NCBI GenBank assembly: GCA_026874595.1
Contig: CM049314.1
Coordinates: 75,778,300-75,842,299, forward strand
Origin: Sipunculus nudus
Taxonomy: Eukaryota > Annelida > Sipuncula > Golfingiida > Sipunculidae
Length of the DNA: 64,000 nt
Reading direction: 5' to 3'
Both the position numbers and the translations under genes were made by a program. A model generated the notes under the pieces. That model was given only the letters and a program-made list of their open reading frames with translations. It had not been told where the DNA came from and did not search any database. Each line of letters opens with the position of its first letter. Position 1 is the first letter of the stretch. Positions 34,367 through 45,713 of the stretch are shown piece after piece.

Positions 34367-35821
34367 GGAAATAACTTTGAAATTTATTTTCCCAATACAA
34401 AATGCTTTTCAGCTGACTTTTTATAAAAAAGAAATCAGGAATACATGTAAAATTATTACGGATGCATACTGAATGCAAAATAAAAATACAGATATATCTC
34501 ATTGATGGCAAATTATTGAATTAAGTTGAGTAGGGATACCAATAATTTATAATCAACGTACACTTGTCTTTATATAGCCAAAGAGAGCTGAATATCCATG
34601 ATTTTAACATTGCCTGGTATGATGAATAACTTAAATCATAAATCTATTTTTTAAAAGCTTTTAAAAAAACTTTCTTGTCAATATTAACCAAAGATAACCT
34701 GAAATCTAAATGTCTAGTGGCATGATGTAATAGATGCTGATAAACTGGTGCCAGGCCAGATGTAACAGCATCAAACAGCTGACATAAATAGTAAAATGAC
34801 TCAATTCATTCTCCATAATTCAGCCAAAAATATGATTCATGTGGAACCATTAATGACAATTATTATAAGAATTATTGTAGGAATTATTCTTGTAAAATAT
34901 TTAACAAACTGGCTTCAGTGGCATCAGTCGTAAAACGTTTTGCAGGTTTATAACTCATTTAGAACGATACAGCAAACTGGCCAAGTTCAGCTTCCCGTAA
35001 CTCAGCCAAAAAGCACTGAACCAAAACCATTTGAACAAACTTGAATTATCAACATCTGAGGATAATTAATGTTTGAGATTTAAGAATTTGGCCCAGTGGT
35101 TTTTGAGAAGAAGATCTTTTTAGCCACTGAGATCAAATATGCTGTTATGGCATATGGCTAAATTCAGCTTCCCATAACTTAGCCAAAAGTCACTGAAAAT
35201 AGACCATTTGAACAAACTTCAGAAAGCACTACCCTAGGATCATTTCTGTGCGATATTAACATTTTGGCCATATGGTTTCAGAGAAGAAGTTTTTTGTAGC
35301 CCTCAGTGTGATACAGGCACTGATGACCCTGTACAAAAAAGGCCGATGCAGGTGGCGCCACAAATACCTCAATTCAGATATGACCTATGTGCCCAACATT
35401 GGCATAAAATTTGGTGATGATAGCTACAGCCGTTTCTGAGATTTAAATTTTAATATGCTTTTTTGCACAGTTAACAAAGTTCAACCTTCTGTAACTCGGC
35501 CAAAAATCTCTGAACTGGAACCATTCGAACAAAGTGGAGAAAGGTTGTTTCAGGAATCATTTCTGTGAAATATTGGACAATTTGGCTGGACAGTTTCGGA
35601 GAAGAAGATTTTAAAATCTTTTTTTAGCTTTTTCCCTATAAAATCTAAGAAAATGCAGTTAGAAAAAAATAAACAAAATCCGATATAGTTTTTTGGATGA
35701 CTGATTATTTGCAAAAAATTTGGTGATGCTAGCTCCTGCCGTTTTTGAGATAGCTATGGTTAACGTACAGACGACGCACGACAGACGACGCCGCACCATC
35801 GCATAAGCTCACAGGTTCGAT
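34366..35821 (+). mobile_element. Family B element B4, 3' portion
   Basis: It begins abruptly at GAAATAACTTTGAAATTTAT, which matches 12409 in B1, and follows B1 closely to the 3' end CACAGGTTCGATA (35809-35821). The ACG-rich tract before the end is short. The 5' half, including the CAAGGCCT terminus, is missing. Confidence 0.75.
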
Positions 35822-36600
35822 AAAAATTTCAAGACAATATGCACATTTTTATGGACATCCCTGGATGTCAAGACGGCAGATTCTAGGTTTTGTAAGTTTT
35901 GTACCCTGTCTGACTGTCTGGGTGCTTAAAAATGTTTTGGCCAGTAAATAGGTCATCTAATTTCAAGTTTCCATTGAGATTAACCCAGATGTTTATGCCG
36001 GTAGCACGCAATCATGGTGATAAATGCATCAGGTATACATATACGGGGGCTTTTGTATCAATTTTGCAATTAATCTAGGGGTATTTTCGAGCCCCATAGT
36101 TCAGAGGATATAGATCGCAGTGACCTAATTTCAGGACCTCAATAGGTGTAACCTTAGAAGGTTCTAAGTCTAGCGGGTACAATTTGTGCCCCATCTAACT
36201 GACTGGGTGTTTGTTATCATGTTTTCTGGCTGTAATTCGCAAAATGTAGGTCACTATGACAAAATTTTAGATTTTCAAGGAGATTGGCCTTAGCCTGGGA
36301 CCTCCCCTCATGAAAAATAAGAAATTTCTTGGTCTAATGGTTACGATTTGTGCCCTGTTAACACACGAACTGCTTCATCTGAAGGTCTGAATAATAGAGA
36401 AAAAATGCGTAAAAATAAGAAAAAAAAACATTTCGCAACACCAGTTCTAGGGATAATGATGAAGCACTCCACGATCAATATGCATGGAAAGAATCATGGC
36501 AATCAATGCATTAGTTATTCAGATATTAGAGCTTTTGTATCAAATGTTTAATTTTTCTAGGGGGTATTTACAAGCCCCATAGCTGGAAGGATGATGAATA
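35822..36600 (+). repeat. A-like monomers, degenerate
   Basis: Phrases such as ACATCCCTGGATGTCAAGAC, AGATTCTAGG, CAAGCCCCATAGCTGGAAGG, GGATATAGATCGCAGTGACC and TTGTGCCCTGTTAACACACG mark two or three diverged units of the A/I type. Neither end module is visible; the left junction is the end of B4. Confidence 0.5.
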
Positions 36601-37278
36601 TGCCTGTAGAATTCCTAATTTTCTCACATCTGAACTTATCAGACATGTGAATTTGGATTTTGGTCTCTCTATATTTTGACTCAGAAAGATCTATAATTTG
36701 TCCCAAAACTCCTGTCAACCTCATTTGTGGTGATATTTCTTACAAATTTATTTTGTCCATTACTACAAAATAGCTGTTATTAAAGGAGCTCATGTAGCTA
36801 TATGATCATTTATAAAAGTATGAAATACGTATATATTTATATATATTATGAGGCGGGACGGTGCTGACCTGTCTATAAAGAGCTCCAAAAACGATGGCAT
36901 CATTTCAAGTGGACATACCCGTCAATCCATGTAATGCTGGAGGGAAGTATATGTGATGTAATGAAGGTGTGACCTACAAATACCACTGTGACGTCATATC
37001 TATGAAACATCAAAGAATGCAGTTTTAGATTGTCACTGAGATGTTGCAAGACCTTACGTTTGTTCAGTCATATTTCTTTTTGCCTTTTAGGTAAATAAAG
37101 GTAAGCATAAGTTGCTTTTTCAAAATTATCACAACAGGATTAGTGGAAAGGAGTACAGTTTCATTAGTTACAAATTGTGCCCTGATAACCAATTTTATAT
37201 AAATTTTTATCATCTAAGGACTTTTTTAAGGATATGTAAGGATGTACACTTGTACACTATATTGTTGTATACTTAAAA
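36601..37278. other. Single-copy DNA, no gene recognised
   Basis: AT-rich, without repeat families or recognisable coding sequence. If the discoidin gene on the minus strand continues, this would be intronic. Confidence 0.35.
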
Positions 37279-38396
37279 CAAGAGGCCCATTGGCCATGAC
37301 GCTCAGTTTATTTTGACTGGGTGCTCATTTCTTCTATTGGTGATATATATTGTCTGTGAGAATAGCCTATGGCTAACTTTACTCTATTAAAAAATGGACA
37401 GAAAATATAAATTTAAGGACTCATAGGACACTTGCCCAGGATCCCCCCGGATATAGGTCCTAATTTTGGGTTTGTAAGGAGAATTGCCTAATTTTGGGAT
37501 TTTAAGGAGAATTGCCAAGTGTCATTTGTACCTGATTGTCATATTAGAATAGGCTAGGTCTAATGGATACAATTTGTGCCCCGTCTGACTGCTAAAAAAT
37601 CATGTTTCTGGCCAGTAGCTTGCAGAATATAGGTCACCATGACCATATTTCTGGGTTTCAAGTATATTTGCCTAAAACCTCCCAGGATGTTGCGTAAGAA
37701 GATCCTAGGCCTAACGGATACAATTTGTGCCCCATCTGATTGTTTAGGTGCATATATGACATCATGGTGACCTTATTTAAGATTTCCACGGACATTTACC
37801 AAGACGTCTCAGAATTCTATAATAGAAGATTCTAGGTCTCACAAATACAATGTGTGCCCATCTGACATTCAGGGTGCTCAAAATCATTTTTTTTGGCCCG
37901 TAGGTCACAAAATATTGGTCAACATAACCTAATTTCCGGTTTCCAAGCAGATTTGTCTAGTTCCTCCCATGATACTGTGTTAAAAGATTCTAGGCCTAAC
38001 AGATATGATCTGTTGTCATCTGACATACAGGTTGTTCATACATCTGCTTCCTATAGGTCGCAGAATATAGGTTACAGTGACCTAATTTTTAATTTCCAAG
38101 AACATTTGCCTAGGACCTCCCTTAATGTCACGTTGGAGGATTTTAGGCCTAAGGGATAAAATGTGTGCCCTGTCTGACTGTCTGAAATCATATTTTTGGC
38201 CCGTAGGTCACATAGTATAGTTAACTATGAACTTATTTGGGGTTTCCAAAGAGAATTGCCAAGGACCTCCCTGGATGTACGGTTAGAAGTTTCTAGGTCT
38301 AACGTTTATTTGTGCCCGGTCAACGGACGGACGGCCGGACGGACGCCGCACAAAGGGTGATAGCTAATGCTCAGATGACGTACAGTCAGCTGAGCA
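37279..38396 (+). mobile_element. A-like element (type I) inserted beside the discoidin exon
   Basis: The start is CAAGAGGCCCATTGGCCATG, in which the palindrome core is GGCCCATTGGCC, then ACGCTCAGTTTA. The body has about five monomers of 150-170 bp with TTCTAGG(C/T)CTAACGG, CAATTTGTGCCCC and GGTCAC/CGCAGAATATAGGT. A GGACGG tract lies at 38322-38348, then AAAGGGTGATAGCTAATGCTC and the hairpin end CAGTCAGCTGAGC. Its end is about 25 bp from the splice donor of the exon at 38427-38573. Confidence 0.7.
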
Positions 38397-38426
38397 AAAG
38401 AATGACATGTTCAGCACTCTGCTCAC

Positions 38427-38573
38427 CCTGGTACTGGTTTGTTCTCGATACAAGACAAAGGCGGTGCCATGTTCGTGATAAACACATGACATCTGATAGA
38501 CTGTGACGACACCACCATCATCGCCCGGCTCTGTGATTATTCCTGATAGTCTCATTCTCGTTCCAAAATTAAC
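38427..38573 (-). CDS. Internal exon of an F5/8 type C (discoidin) domain protein
   Basis: This is the best-supported host coding sequence in the window. On the minus strand the exon is 147 bp, 49 codons, phase 0 at both ends. It follows an acceptor TTTGTTTCAG and ends at a donor GTGAGC. The peptide opens VNFGTRMRLSGIITEPGDDG, continues GVVTVYQMSCVYHEHGTAF, and closes VLYREQTSTR. This fits the central strands of the FA58C fold: 'LQVDLG.....TGIITQG...WVT.Y.V.YS.DG..F..Y'. The domain is extracellular and usually binds glycans or lipids, in secreted or membrane proteins. The N- and C-terminal parts of the domain are expected in neighbouring exons, which I could not find with confidence. The usual W before VT is V here. 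The whole protein's identity is unknown. Confidence 0.72.
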
Positions 38574-40022
38574 CTGAAACAAAGTAATCTTTTAGATATA
38601 ATAGGTCCATGTATAATATAGTTGGCTTGACCAATGATGTGTTATCTTATCAGCTACAATTCCATGTTCTGAAATACTGTGGCTTGCTTCATATTCCCGA
38701 GGTTAAAATTTATTATTTTTTAATTTGTCATTGTTTCGTTTTCCTTTTTACGTGGTCTCCTAATAAAATAAGCTCAAAAGATTATCAATGTTTCTTAGAA
38801 TATTTATAATAAATAAATATATGTGCACAAATCATAACCATTGGGCAAGGACCCAAGTGAACAGTAAACGAGTTGAAATTATTGTTCATTATTTTCGGAT
38901 CTGATATCATTTATAATAGTTATCTGATAAGGGTAAGATACATGATCTATTATCATTTCATTTATTTTTCTTCTTTTCCCTTTTGACTAGATTTCAACGA
39001 TGGGGCTTCTCGTTCGTGAGGGTTTGATTTTGCAATTATTTCCCTCTTGTGGTTCGTGAGACGTGAATATCGCGAATTTGGAACTCTATGAAAAAAAAAG
39101 GCAACCATGGGATATTCGGTATAAAGACCTGGTGAGGGTCTGGCTCATGATCCGGGTCAAGGAAGGAATCTTCATAAATGTGCAGTCACATATGCATAAC
39201 TGAACATGGGAATATAGGCTGATTAATAGATTGAATGCAAACACTTGCTGGGGAACTTATGCTCCAATAAACTTACGAATATGGGGCCAATATGTGAATG
39301 AAAACACGGGTTGCTACGTACCTCAAAGTTAGCACCATATAAGGATCTATATTTTATTAAGAAGAAAATATGTCTGAAGTTAATGGTATCTCTTTCATCT
39401 CATTAAAGTCCATTTAATTAGACTTAAGTCCCCTAACGCTGCAGTATACAAAACGTAGGTTATATAAAAAGAACTTTTAATGAATTTTCTAAGGGTATAC
39501 TTTTTGTGTATATCCAGGGTTCATACGCTTATCATGAGAAAAATTTCAAGCACTTTTTAAGGACCTGAAAAGAATTTTCCAGGACATCAAAATTTATGGA
39601 CGGTCAGTGCACCTTCACCTATGCATGTTGCCGACATCGAAAGGCTTGTAACACAAAATGCAAAAAATATTTATAATGAGATGGACCATATAGTGTGATA
39701 AAAAGGCTAGGAAATGACTCAGAAAAGTAACAAATTTAACCGAAATCTACACCAACAGCAATTGATGCGCTTGTGATTTACCCTTCGGTATAGCCAGTCA
39801 CGGTTTAAATACAACGGCCCATTTTTTAACTTTACATTCAAAATGATCACTCGATCATCTTTGGCATGACCTTAACAGATTTAACTAATCTGATAACGAG
39901 GGTCTAAAACCTATAATATCTTGAATAGGGATCTCTGATTTGCCGACTAGCTCAAACTTTAGCAAATTATATGCTCCGGCAGAAAGGGTGCCGAAAAACA
40001 CCGACAGTTCGGAGATCGTGGG
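38574..40022. other. Probable intron of the discoidin gene, largely single-copy
   Basis: Upstream of the exon on the minus strand. It includes a hAT-type miniature element end at 39519. Possible donor-like GTACGT occurs on the minus strand near 39320, but the segment before it is too short and too unlike the domain to call an exon. Confidence 0.35.
39519..39600 (+). mobile_element. Miniature DNA element end fragment (CAGGGTTC terminus)
   Basis: CAGGGTTCATACGC is followed by AATTTCAAGCACTTTTTAAG. The same words appear inverted at 50755-50885 (CAAGCACTTTCCAAGG ... GTGCGTACGAACCCTG). A CAGGG start with this 'aag-cactt' interior is typical of widespread hAT-like miniature elements. Only one end is present here. 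Confidence 0.5.
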
Positions 40023-40031
40023 GGGTATTCA
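40023..40031. repeat. Target-site duplication, left
   Basis: GGGTATTCA matches 41467-41475. Confidence 0.85.
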
Positions 40032-40733
40032 GGGTCTGTCTAAAACGCGGAGAATCCGCGGAGAGATGGAGAATTCGCGGAGAATTTGCGGAGAGTTTTT
40101 ATTTGCAATGATACTCTTAAATACACATTAAAATCACTTAATATCTGCAACTATATTACTCTTAACATATTCGTTCACTGTTACATGACCAAAATAATTT
40201 AAAATCTGTACATTCACGTAACATTCAGCTCTCTCTGTTGTTTGGGCAAGCAAGTTCTTCTCCGATAAGATTTTATTTGTGCCACGCCAGTGACAACGAA
40301 TAGCATCAGGAGACTGTAGGCCATTTGTCATTGCAAATGCAGTTGATTTTTGTTTCATTCCAGCAATTAAACAAATTGAACATTTTAAACAGAGTTTGAT
40401 GCAAAAGCACTTGGTCTCTTAAATTTAATTGTTTCAGTGCAGGGATGAATTTGTTTACACCATTTACTATCATATGATAAAACAATTTTCTCCTAGAATA
40501 CCAAAGCCTAAATATAATGCAACTGTAACCATTGGGACTGAATGTTAATGTGGCTTAGGAGAGTGTTCGAAGACAAGGTTGGGTTTGATAAAAAAAGAGT
40601 AATAAGTGGTTTCATTTAAAATGTGCATTTGTCTTTAAAATAAATAAAACGATCAATGAAATGGTTTTGTGAAGATTGTACAAATAATTTCTTTACTATT
40701 GCTGTATGTATGTGTACATTGTGCTATATTTTT

Positions 40734-40769
<36 letters not shown>

Positions 40770-41466
40770 GTACTTTGTATCGTTATGATCAGAAAGAAGT
40801 TTGGTGTATTTTGTACAGACTATAAAAAATATAATTCTTAACTGTAATCACAATATATATATATTTACTATTTTTTCTTTTATTTTATATAATCCTTATG
40901 CCAAGTTGATTCATTAGCTTAAAGGTAAACTCATTGTTTGTGTAAAAAGTCAAATGTTTGTGTTTCATTTTTATTTGTGCATGTAAATTGGGTCCATTAA
41001 TTCACTCTAAATGGTGATAGTGTTTTTTTATCTATCAATAACTGTAGGTAAAAGTATATGATTAATTTCTTATATTATATATTTCGTTCACCACCTGTAA
41101 ATTTGATACACCTGCATGGTTTTGTTATGGTTTGCACAATAAACTGTTGAAAATTAATTTAAGAGTGTTGCGGTTTCGTGTTAAGATCTGTCAGTGTCGG
41201 CTGGTGACTCAGACGGGTATTACATTTTACGTAACACATTCACCGGGGGGTGAGTCCACATTGTTAAGCATAAAATGCTCAGTTATATACAGATTTTTCA
41301 ATTATTTCGGTAATTTAACAGTGCGCAAAAATGTTAAGTGTAATATAGTTGGAGATTTTAAGTGATTTAAAGTGTATTTAAAAGTATCATTGCATATAAA
41401 AACTCTCCGCAAGTTCTCCGCGAATTCTCCATCTCTCCGCGAATTCTCCGCGTTTTAGACAGACCC
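40032..41466. mobile_element. MULE-like non-autonomous DNA transposon, long TIRs, 9-bp TSD
   Basis: Terminal inverted repeats run about 40032-40210 and 41290-41466. The outermost ~68 bp, starting GGGTCTGTCTAAAACGCGG with tandem CGCGGAGA(A)T words, are nearly perfect. The inner part is diverged but still pairs, for example CAACTATATTAC(T/A)CTTAAC. The flanking 9 bp GGGTATTCA at 40023-40031 and 41467-41475 are identical. Long TIRs, GGG ends and a 9-bp duplication point to a Mutator-like element. The interior is AT-rich with an (ATT)n tract and no transposase, so it would depend on an autonomous partner. Confidence 0.85.
40731..40770. repeat. (ATT)n microsatellite
   Basis: About ten tandem TTA/ATT units inside the MULE-like element. 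A 61-codon frame through it is a by-product. Confidence 0.85.
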
Positions 41467-41475
41467 GGGTATTCA
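41467..41475. repeat. Target-site duplication, right
   Basis: GGGTATTCA matches 40023-40031. Confidence 0.85.
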
Positions 41476-42138
41476 TTCAAGTTTCCAACGGCATAAAAAT
41501 CAATAAAAGCCTGAAATATGTTACCCTTATACGATATTTGGGTATAGTATTATCAAATTATTCAAAATAATACTATTCAAACTTCGTATCAGCTCGTTTA
41601 ATATGACGACCTTGTCGTGCACGAGGTTTCTGCCGTTCACCGCCAAGTCACTTACCGCACGTGTCAACAAATGGCCGGGCAACACCTGTGAAGGCTGTTA
41701 TCTAACGATCACAGACGAAGCCAGATTTCTTTTCAAACCTGTCAATATTTGATTAAAACTAACAATGTGAAATCTTATTTTAAAAAACTCTTATTGGCGA
41801 GCTTTATGCAATCGTTATGCAGGGCAAGGAGGGGGCCGATGCTGGAAGTTGTATATGTCGCTGATCACTCTTTAAACTGCCAGCGTACTATGCTAACAAA
41901 CGGCTATCAAAAAATTTGATTTCCCCCATGGATCCCAGTCTTTTACAAACTGACGCCAAAGAATGTGAAAAAAAGTCAGTACCTGCCAAACACCTTAACC
42001 TATTTCGGACAAACAGTATTTATCCTTAATTGGATTGACCCCGCGTGTAAACTGTATTTCGCTGATCAGTGGTCTTACGGAGCTAACAAATGACGATCAC
42101 AGCGCGTACACGTGGAATGCACAGGTACTAAGATAAAA
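41476..42138. other. Single-copy DNA, no gene confirmed
   Basis: GC-richer than the surroundings at 41600-41720. A minus-strand GTAAGT after ACACGTGCG (around 41660) looks like a splice donor, and TGTGATCGTTAG before it like an acceptor, which would bound a short segment of about 46 bp. This is too short to support an exon call. Confidence 0.3.
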
Positions 42139-42320
42139 GAAGTGACCCATGGGTCATGATGCTCAGCTGACTGGAAGAGATTCGAGAAAGGAAATTTTAT
42201 CATCTGAATGGTAGTATGTACCCGTTCAACTGAAGCATCAAACAGATTAACCAACAGGCAAAGATTGTGTCTATATTTATATATCTCAAAAATTGAGAAA
42301 AAAAAGTTTAAGGAAAAAAA

Positions 42321-44163
42321 GGGACCCACGGGTCACGGCGTTCAGCTGAAGTTTGAAATTTTTGCAAATGCAAAATATGCAAAATATTCTATTGTAATGT
42401 TTTTCATTTATATAAGCATATGAGAAGTTAAATGGAAAGGGACCCTACTATTTGGTTAGTAGTAGATATAGTAAATATATGATTGCTAACTAATATTCTG
42501 ATAAGACTGTCATGAAGAAAAACAGTAAAGTTTTGAGATACTGTGATGCATATGAAAAATTTACAGATGGACAGGCAAGTGGACAGAATGGACTGATACC
42601 TTTATTTCACTTTCAAGGGAATAATGCATTTAAGTTTATATATAAGCCTATTTTTTTTTAGCATACCCACTTTTTCAATTAATAGTTTTTATCTGAATAA
42701 TTTTTTTTCATTTACAAGTTTTATAAATTTGTAAAAAAAACTGAAAATATAAGTTAAAATATTATAATTCTAAGTTACAATCAGTATATATCCAGAGTGT
42801 AGCTCATATTGGGTCATATCATACATACACATTTGTTTTATTATTTTTAAATCACAAATGTTTAAACTGAATTTAAAAGAAAATAATGCCACAACATTCA
42901 TTGAATCACTATTAAAAAGTTTTGCACACTGGGGTTTTCAGTTCATGCTTTATTTTATTCACCGAAATAAAAGATTCAGTAAATCTGATAAAATAAAAAC
43001 ATCTTTTCAAATAAAGTATACTAACTGTTGGTTGAATTAGGGATAAACAATATCACTGTGCTTATTACTATTTCAGCTATAATTGATTACTGGAATTAAT
43101 AGTCAATTTCACACCTGGTGAAGTTTTTACTCTTGTGAAGTAAGGAATTACTTATCTGATGAACATCCACACTTTCATACCAATACACCACTTTGTGGAC
43201 ACAGATAAATGTGTTCTTTAACCATTGTAACCCTGGTGGTACAATACAAAATCTAAAATGTAGCATAGCCAAGAATAAAATAAAATAAAATACAGAAAAT
43301 TATAACATTCATCTAGTTAATGCACCATCGGGGGGAGGGGGAGGAGTGCAGGGCAGAGGGGAAGCCTGCTAGTAGTGGCCAAGCTGAGCCAAGGCAAGCT
43401 ACCTGGGGTGGGCTACATCTAGCTGGGCTAGATGTAAACAACACTATACATTGTGTATGAAAACTTAAATAAAAGCTACTCTGTTCAATCAATTCCTTTG
43501 AAATTTCAGATTTTAAAAGGTTAAATCCTTATGTATGTATGCTAAGAAAATTAAATCAACAGTGCTTACAGGAAAAAAATGTGCCATTGCCAAAGTTGGA
43601 CAAAATTTAAGGTATTGATTTTTTATTCATGCTAATATCTTGAAAAATTTGCAAAATTCAGATGTAATTTTACGGTAAACAATTGAATCTTGATTAAATA
43701 ATTTATATTCCTGAGAAAAAAGTCTTCAGCGCCAGAAATTCTCAATTTAGGTGAGAAAATATATTTCCTGATTTTTTAAAATTGAATTATTTTTGGGCCC
43801 ATTACTTCAAAATAATACCCAATACTGACCTATTTTTAGTAGGTTTATAGAAAATGTATGGAAGAATATAAATATTAAATTTGATCAAAAACAGATAAGT
43901 GGTTTTGATATTAGACAGCCTTGAAGTATAACAATGGCTCTTTTTATGGAAAACGGAGGTTTTTCCTGCATATCTCGAAGGAATGAAGTCCTAATGACCC
44001 AATTTTTTGTATGGTATAGGTTTTGGGGACATCTAAAGGTATGCAAAATTTTGGATTCGTACGTCTTACGGTTTCAAAACGTGCCCTGTTAACGGACGGA
44101 CGGCCGGACGGACGGACAATGGACCACGACTATAGCTCAGATGACTTAAAGTCAGCTGAGCTA
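42321..44163 (+). mobile_element. Family C element C2, full-length, nested in A2
   Basis: The start is GGGACCCACGGGTCACGG then CGTTCAGCTGAAG after AAAAAAA. The body is AT-rich, with a G-rich patch at 43330-43350 and the phrases TTTTGGATTCGTACGTC and CGTGCCCTGTTAACGG. The end is a (GGAC)n tract at 44092-44126, GGACCACGACTATAGCTCAG and the hairpin end CAGCTGAGCTA. It is about 1.84 kb, the longest C copy here. No protein domain is recognised inside. Confidence 0.78.
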
Positions 44164-44755
44164 AAAACAGGTGGCTCTACCAGTCTGCAGAAACTAAAAA
44201 AAACACCTAATGGTAAATATCCATGCAAAGAATCATGGTGATCTCTGCAGTAGTTATTCAGATACTTAAGCTTTTGGATCAAATTTTCCTTTATTCTGAG
44301 GGATACTTCGGAGTCCTATAGCTTGATGGATATGGGAAACAGAGACCTAATTTTAGGTTTCTTCAGACATTTTTTATGGGCCTCCTATCATGACAAGAAT
44401 GAAGATTCTAGGTCCAGTTATTACGATTTGTACCCTGTTGACAAATAACCACATCTTTAAATGTCTCAAAAATAGAGAAAACCCAGTCTGCAGAAAATGA
44501 TGGAACACCTCATGATCAATATGTATTCCAAAAATCATGACCATCACTGATGTAGTTAATGAGCTATTGAAGTTTTTGTACGAATTTTTTTTGTACTATC
44601 CTCGGGGGGGGGGGGGTACTTTCGGGCCCCATAGCTCAAAGGATATGGGTAGGTCCAACGGTGTCAAAACGTGCCCTGTTAACGGACGTCGCCGGCCGGC
44701 CGGCCAATGGATCACGACTATAGCTCAGATGACTTATAGTCAGCTGAGCTAAAAA
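44164..44755 (+). repeat. Tandem duplication of ~590 bp (A monomer plus C tail)
   Basis: CTGAGCTAAAAACAGGTGGC then TCTACCAGTCTGCAGAAACTA occurs at 44158 and again at 44749, with matching sequence for more than 300 bp after each. The first copy ends with a second C 3' tail (GTCCAACGGTGTC, CGTGCCCTGTTAACGG, CCGGCCGGCCGGCC, GACTATAGCTCAG). The unit therefore spans the C2 tail and the following A monomer. Unequal exchange between C tails is the simplest explanation. Confidence 0.75.
44604..44616. repeat. Poly-G homopolymer, 13 G
   Basis: It lies in the A monomer at the same site as the G-runs at 2848 and 14002. Confidence 0.85.
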
Positions 44756-44763
44756 CAGGTGGC

Positions 44764-45713
44764 TCTACCAGTCTGCAGAAACTAATAAAAACACCTAATG
44801 GTAAATATCCATGCAAAGAATCATGGTGATCTCTGCATTAGTTGTTCAGATACTTAAGCTTTTGGATCAAATTTTCCTTTATTCTGAGTGATACTTCGGT
44901 GTCCTATAGCTTGAAGGATATGGGAAACAGAGACCTAATTTAAGGTTTCTTCAGACATTTTTTAGGGGCCTCCTAGCATGACAAGAATGAAGATTCTAGG
45001 TCCAGTTTTTACGATTTGTACCCTGTTGACAGATAACCACATCTTTAAATGTCTTAAAAATATTGAGAAAACCGGGTCTGCAGAAACTGATGGAACACCT
45101 CATGATCAATATGTATGCCAAAAATCATGACTATCAGTGTTGTAGTTATTCAGATACTGCAAGTTTTGTATCAAATTTTTCATTATTCTGGGTCTTATTT
45201 TGGAGCCATACAGCTTAAAGTAAATGTGTAACAGAGACCTAATTTCAGGTTTCCATGTAGACTTTTCATGGGTCTCCCTGTGTGTCGGAAAAGAAGATTC
45301 TAGGTCCAGTTGTTATGATTTTTGCCCTGTTAGCAGATGTTCATAAAAATAGAGATAAAAAAATTGTAAAAATTAAAAAAAAATACAGGTGGCGCAACCA
45401 GTCTGCAGAAACTGATAAAACACTCCATTATCAATATCCATGCAAACAATTATGGTGATCTCTGGATCAGTTGTTCAGATACTTCAGCTTTTGCATAAAA
45501 TTTTCCATTATTCTGAGCTGTACTTCGGAGTGCCATAGCTCAAAGGATATGGGTAACAGAGACTTAATATCAGATTTTTCAATGGAGACTTTTCATGGGT
45601 CTCCCTAGAATGAAGATTCTAGGTCCAGCCGTTACGACTTGTACCCTGTTGACAGATAACTACATCCCTAAGGTCTCAAAAATAGAGATAAAAAAAATGT
45701 AAAAATTTGAAAA
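44764..45713 (+). repeat. Family A core monomers of A2, left array
   Basis: Units of about 345 bp continue with CAGTCTGCAGAAACTGATG, ATCATGACTATCAGTGTTG, GGTGGCGCAACC (a variant of the shared palindrome near 45389), and TCCATTATCAATATCC. The last unit is cut by B5 after AAATTTGAAAA. Confidence 0.75.

Noticed and set aside
39300..39345. Minus-strand splice donor-like GTACGT after TAACTTTGAG
   Set aside because: The preceding segment is very short, has no clear acceptor and does not resemble the missing part of the discoidin domain.
40134..41365. Opposed frames of similar peptide at 40134-40358 and 41132-41365
   Set aside because: The similarity comes from the inverted terminal repeats of the MULE-like element, not from a gene pair.
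41640..41720. Minus-strand segment bounded by TTAG and GTAAGT
   Set aside because: About 46 bp with no recognisable peptide; chance splice signals are common at this scale.
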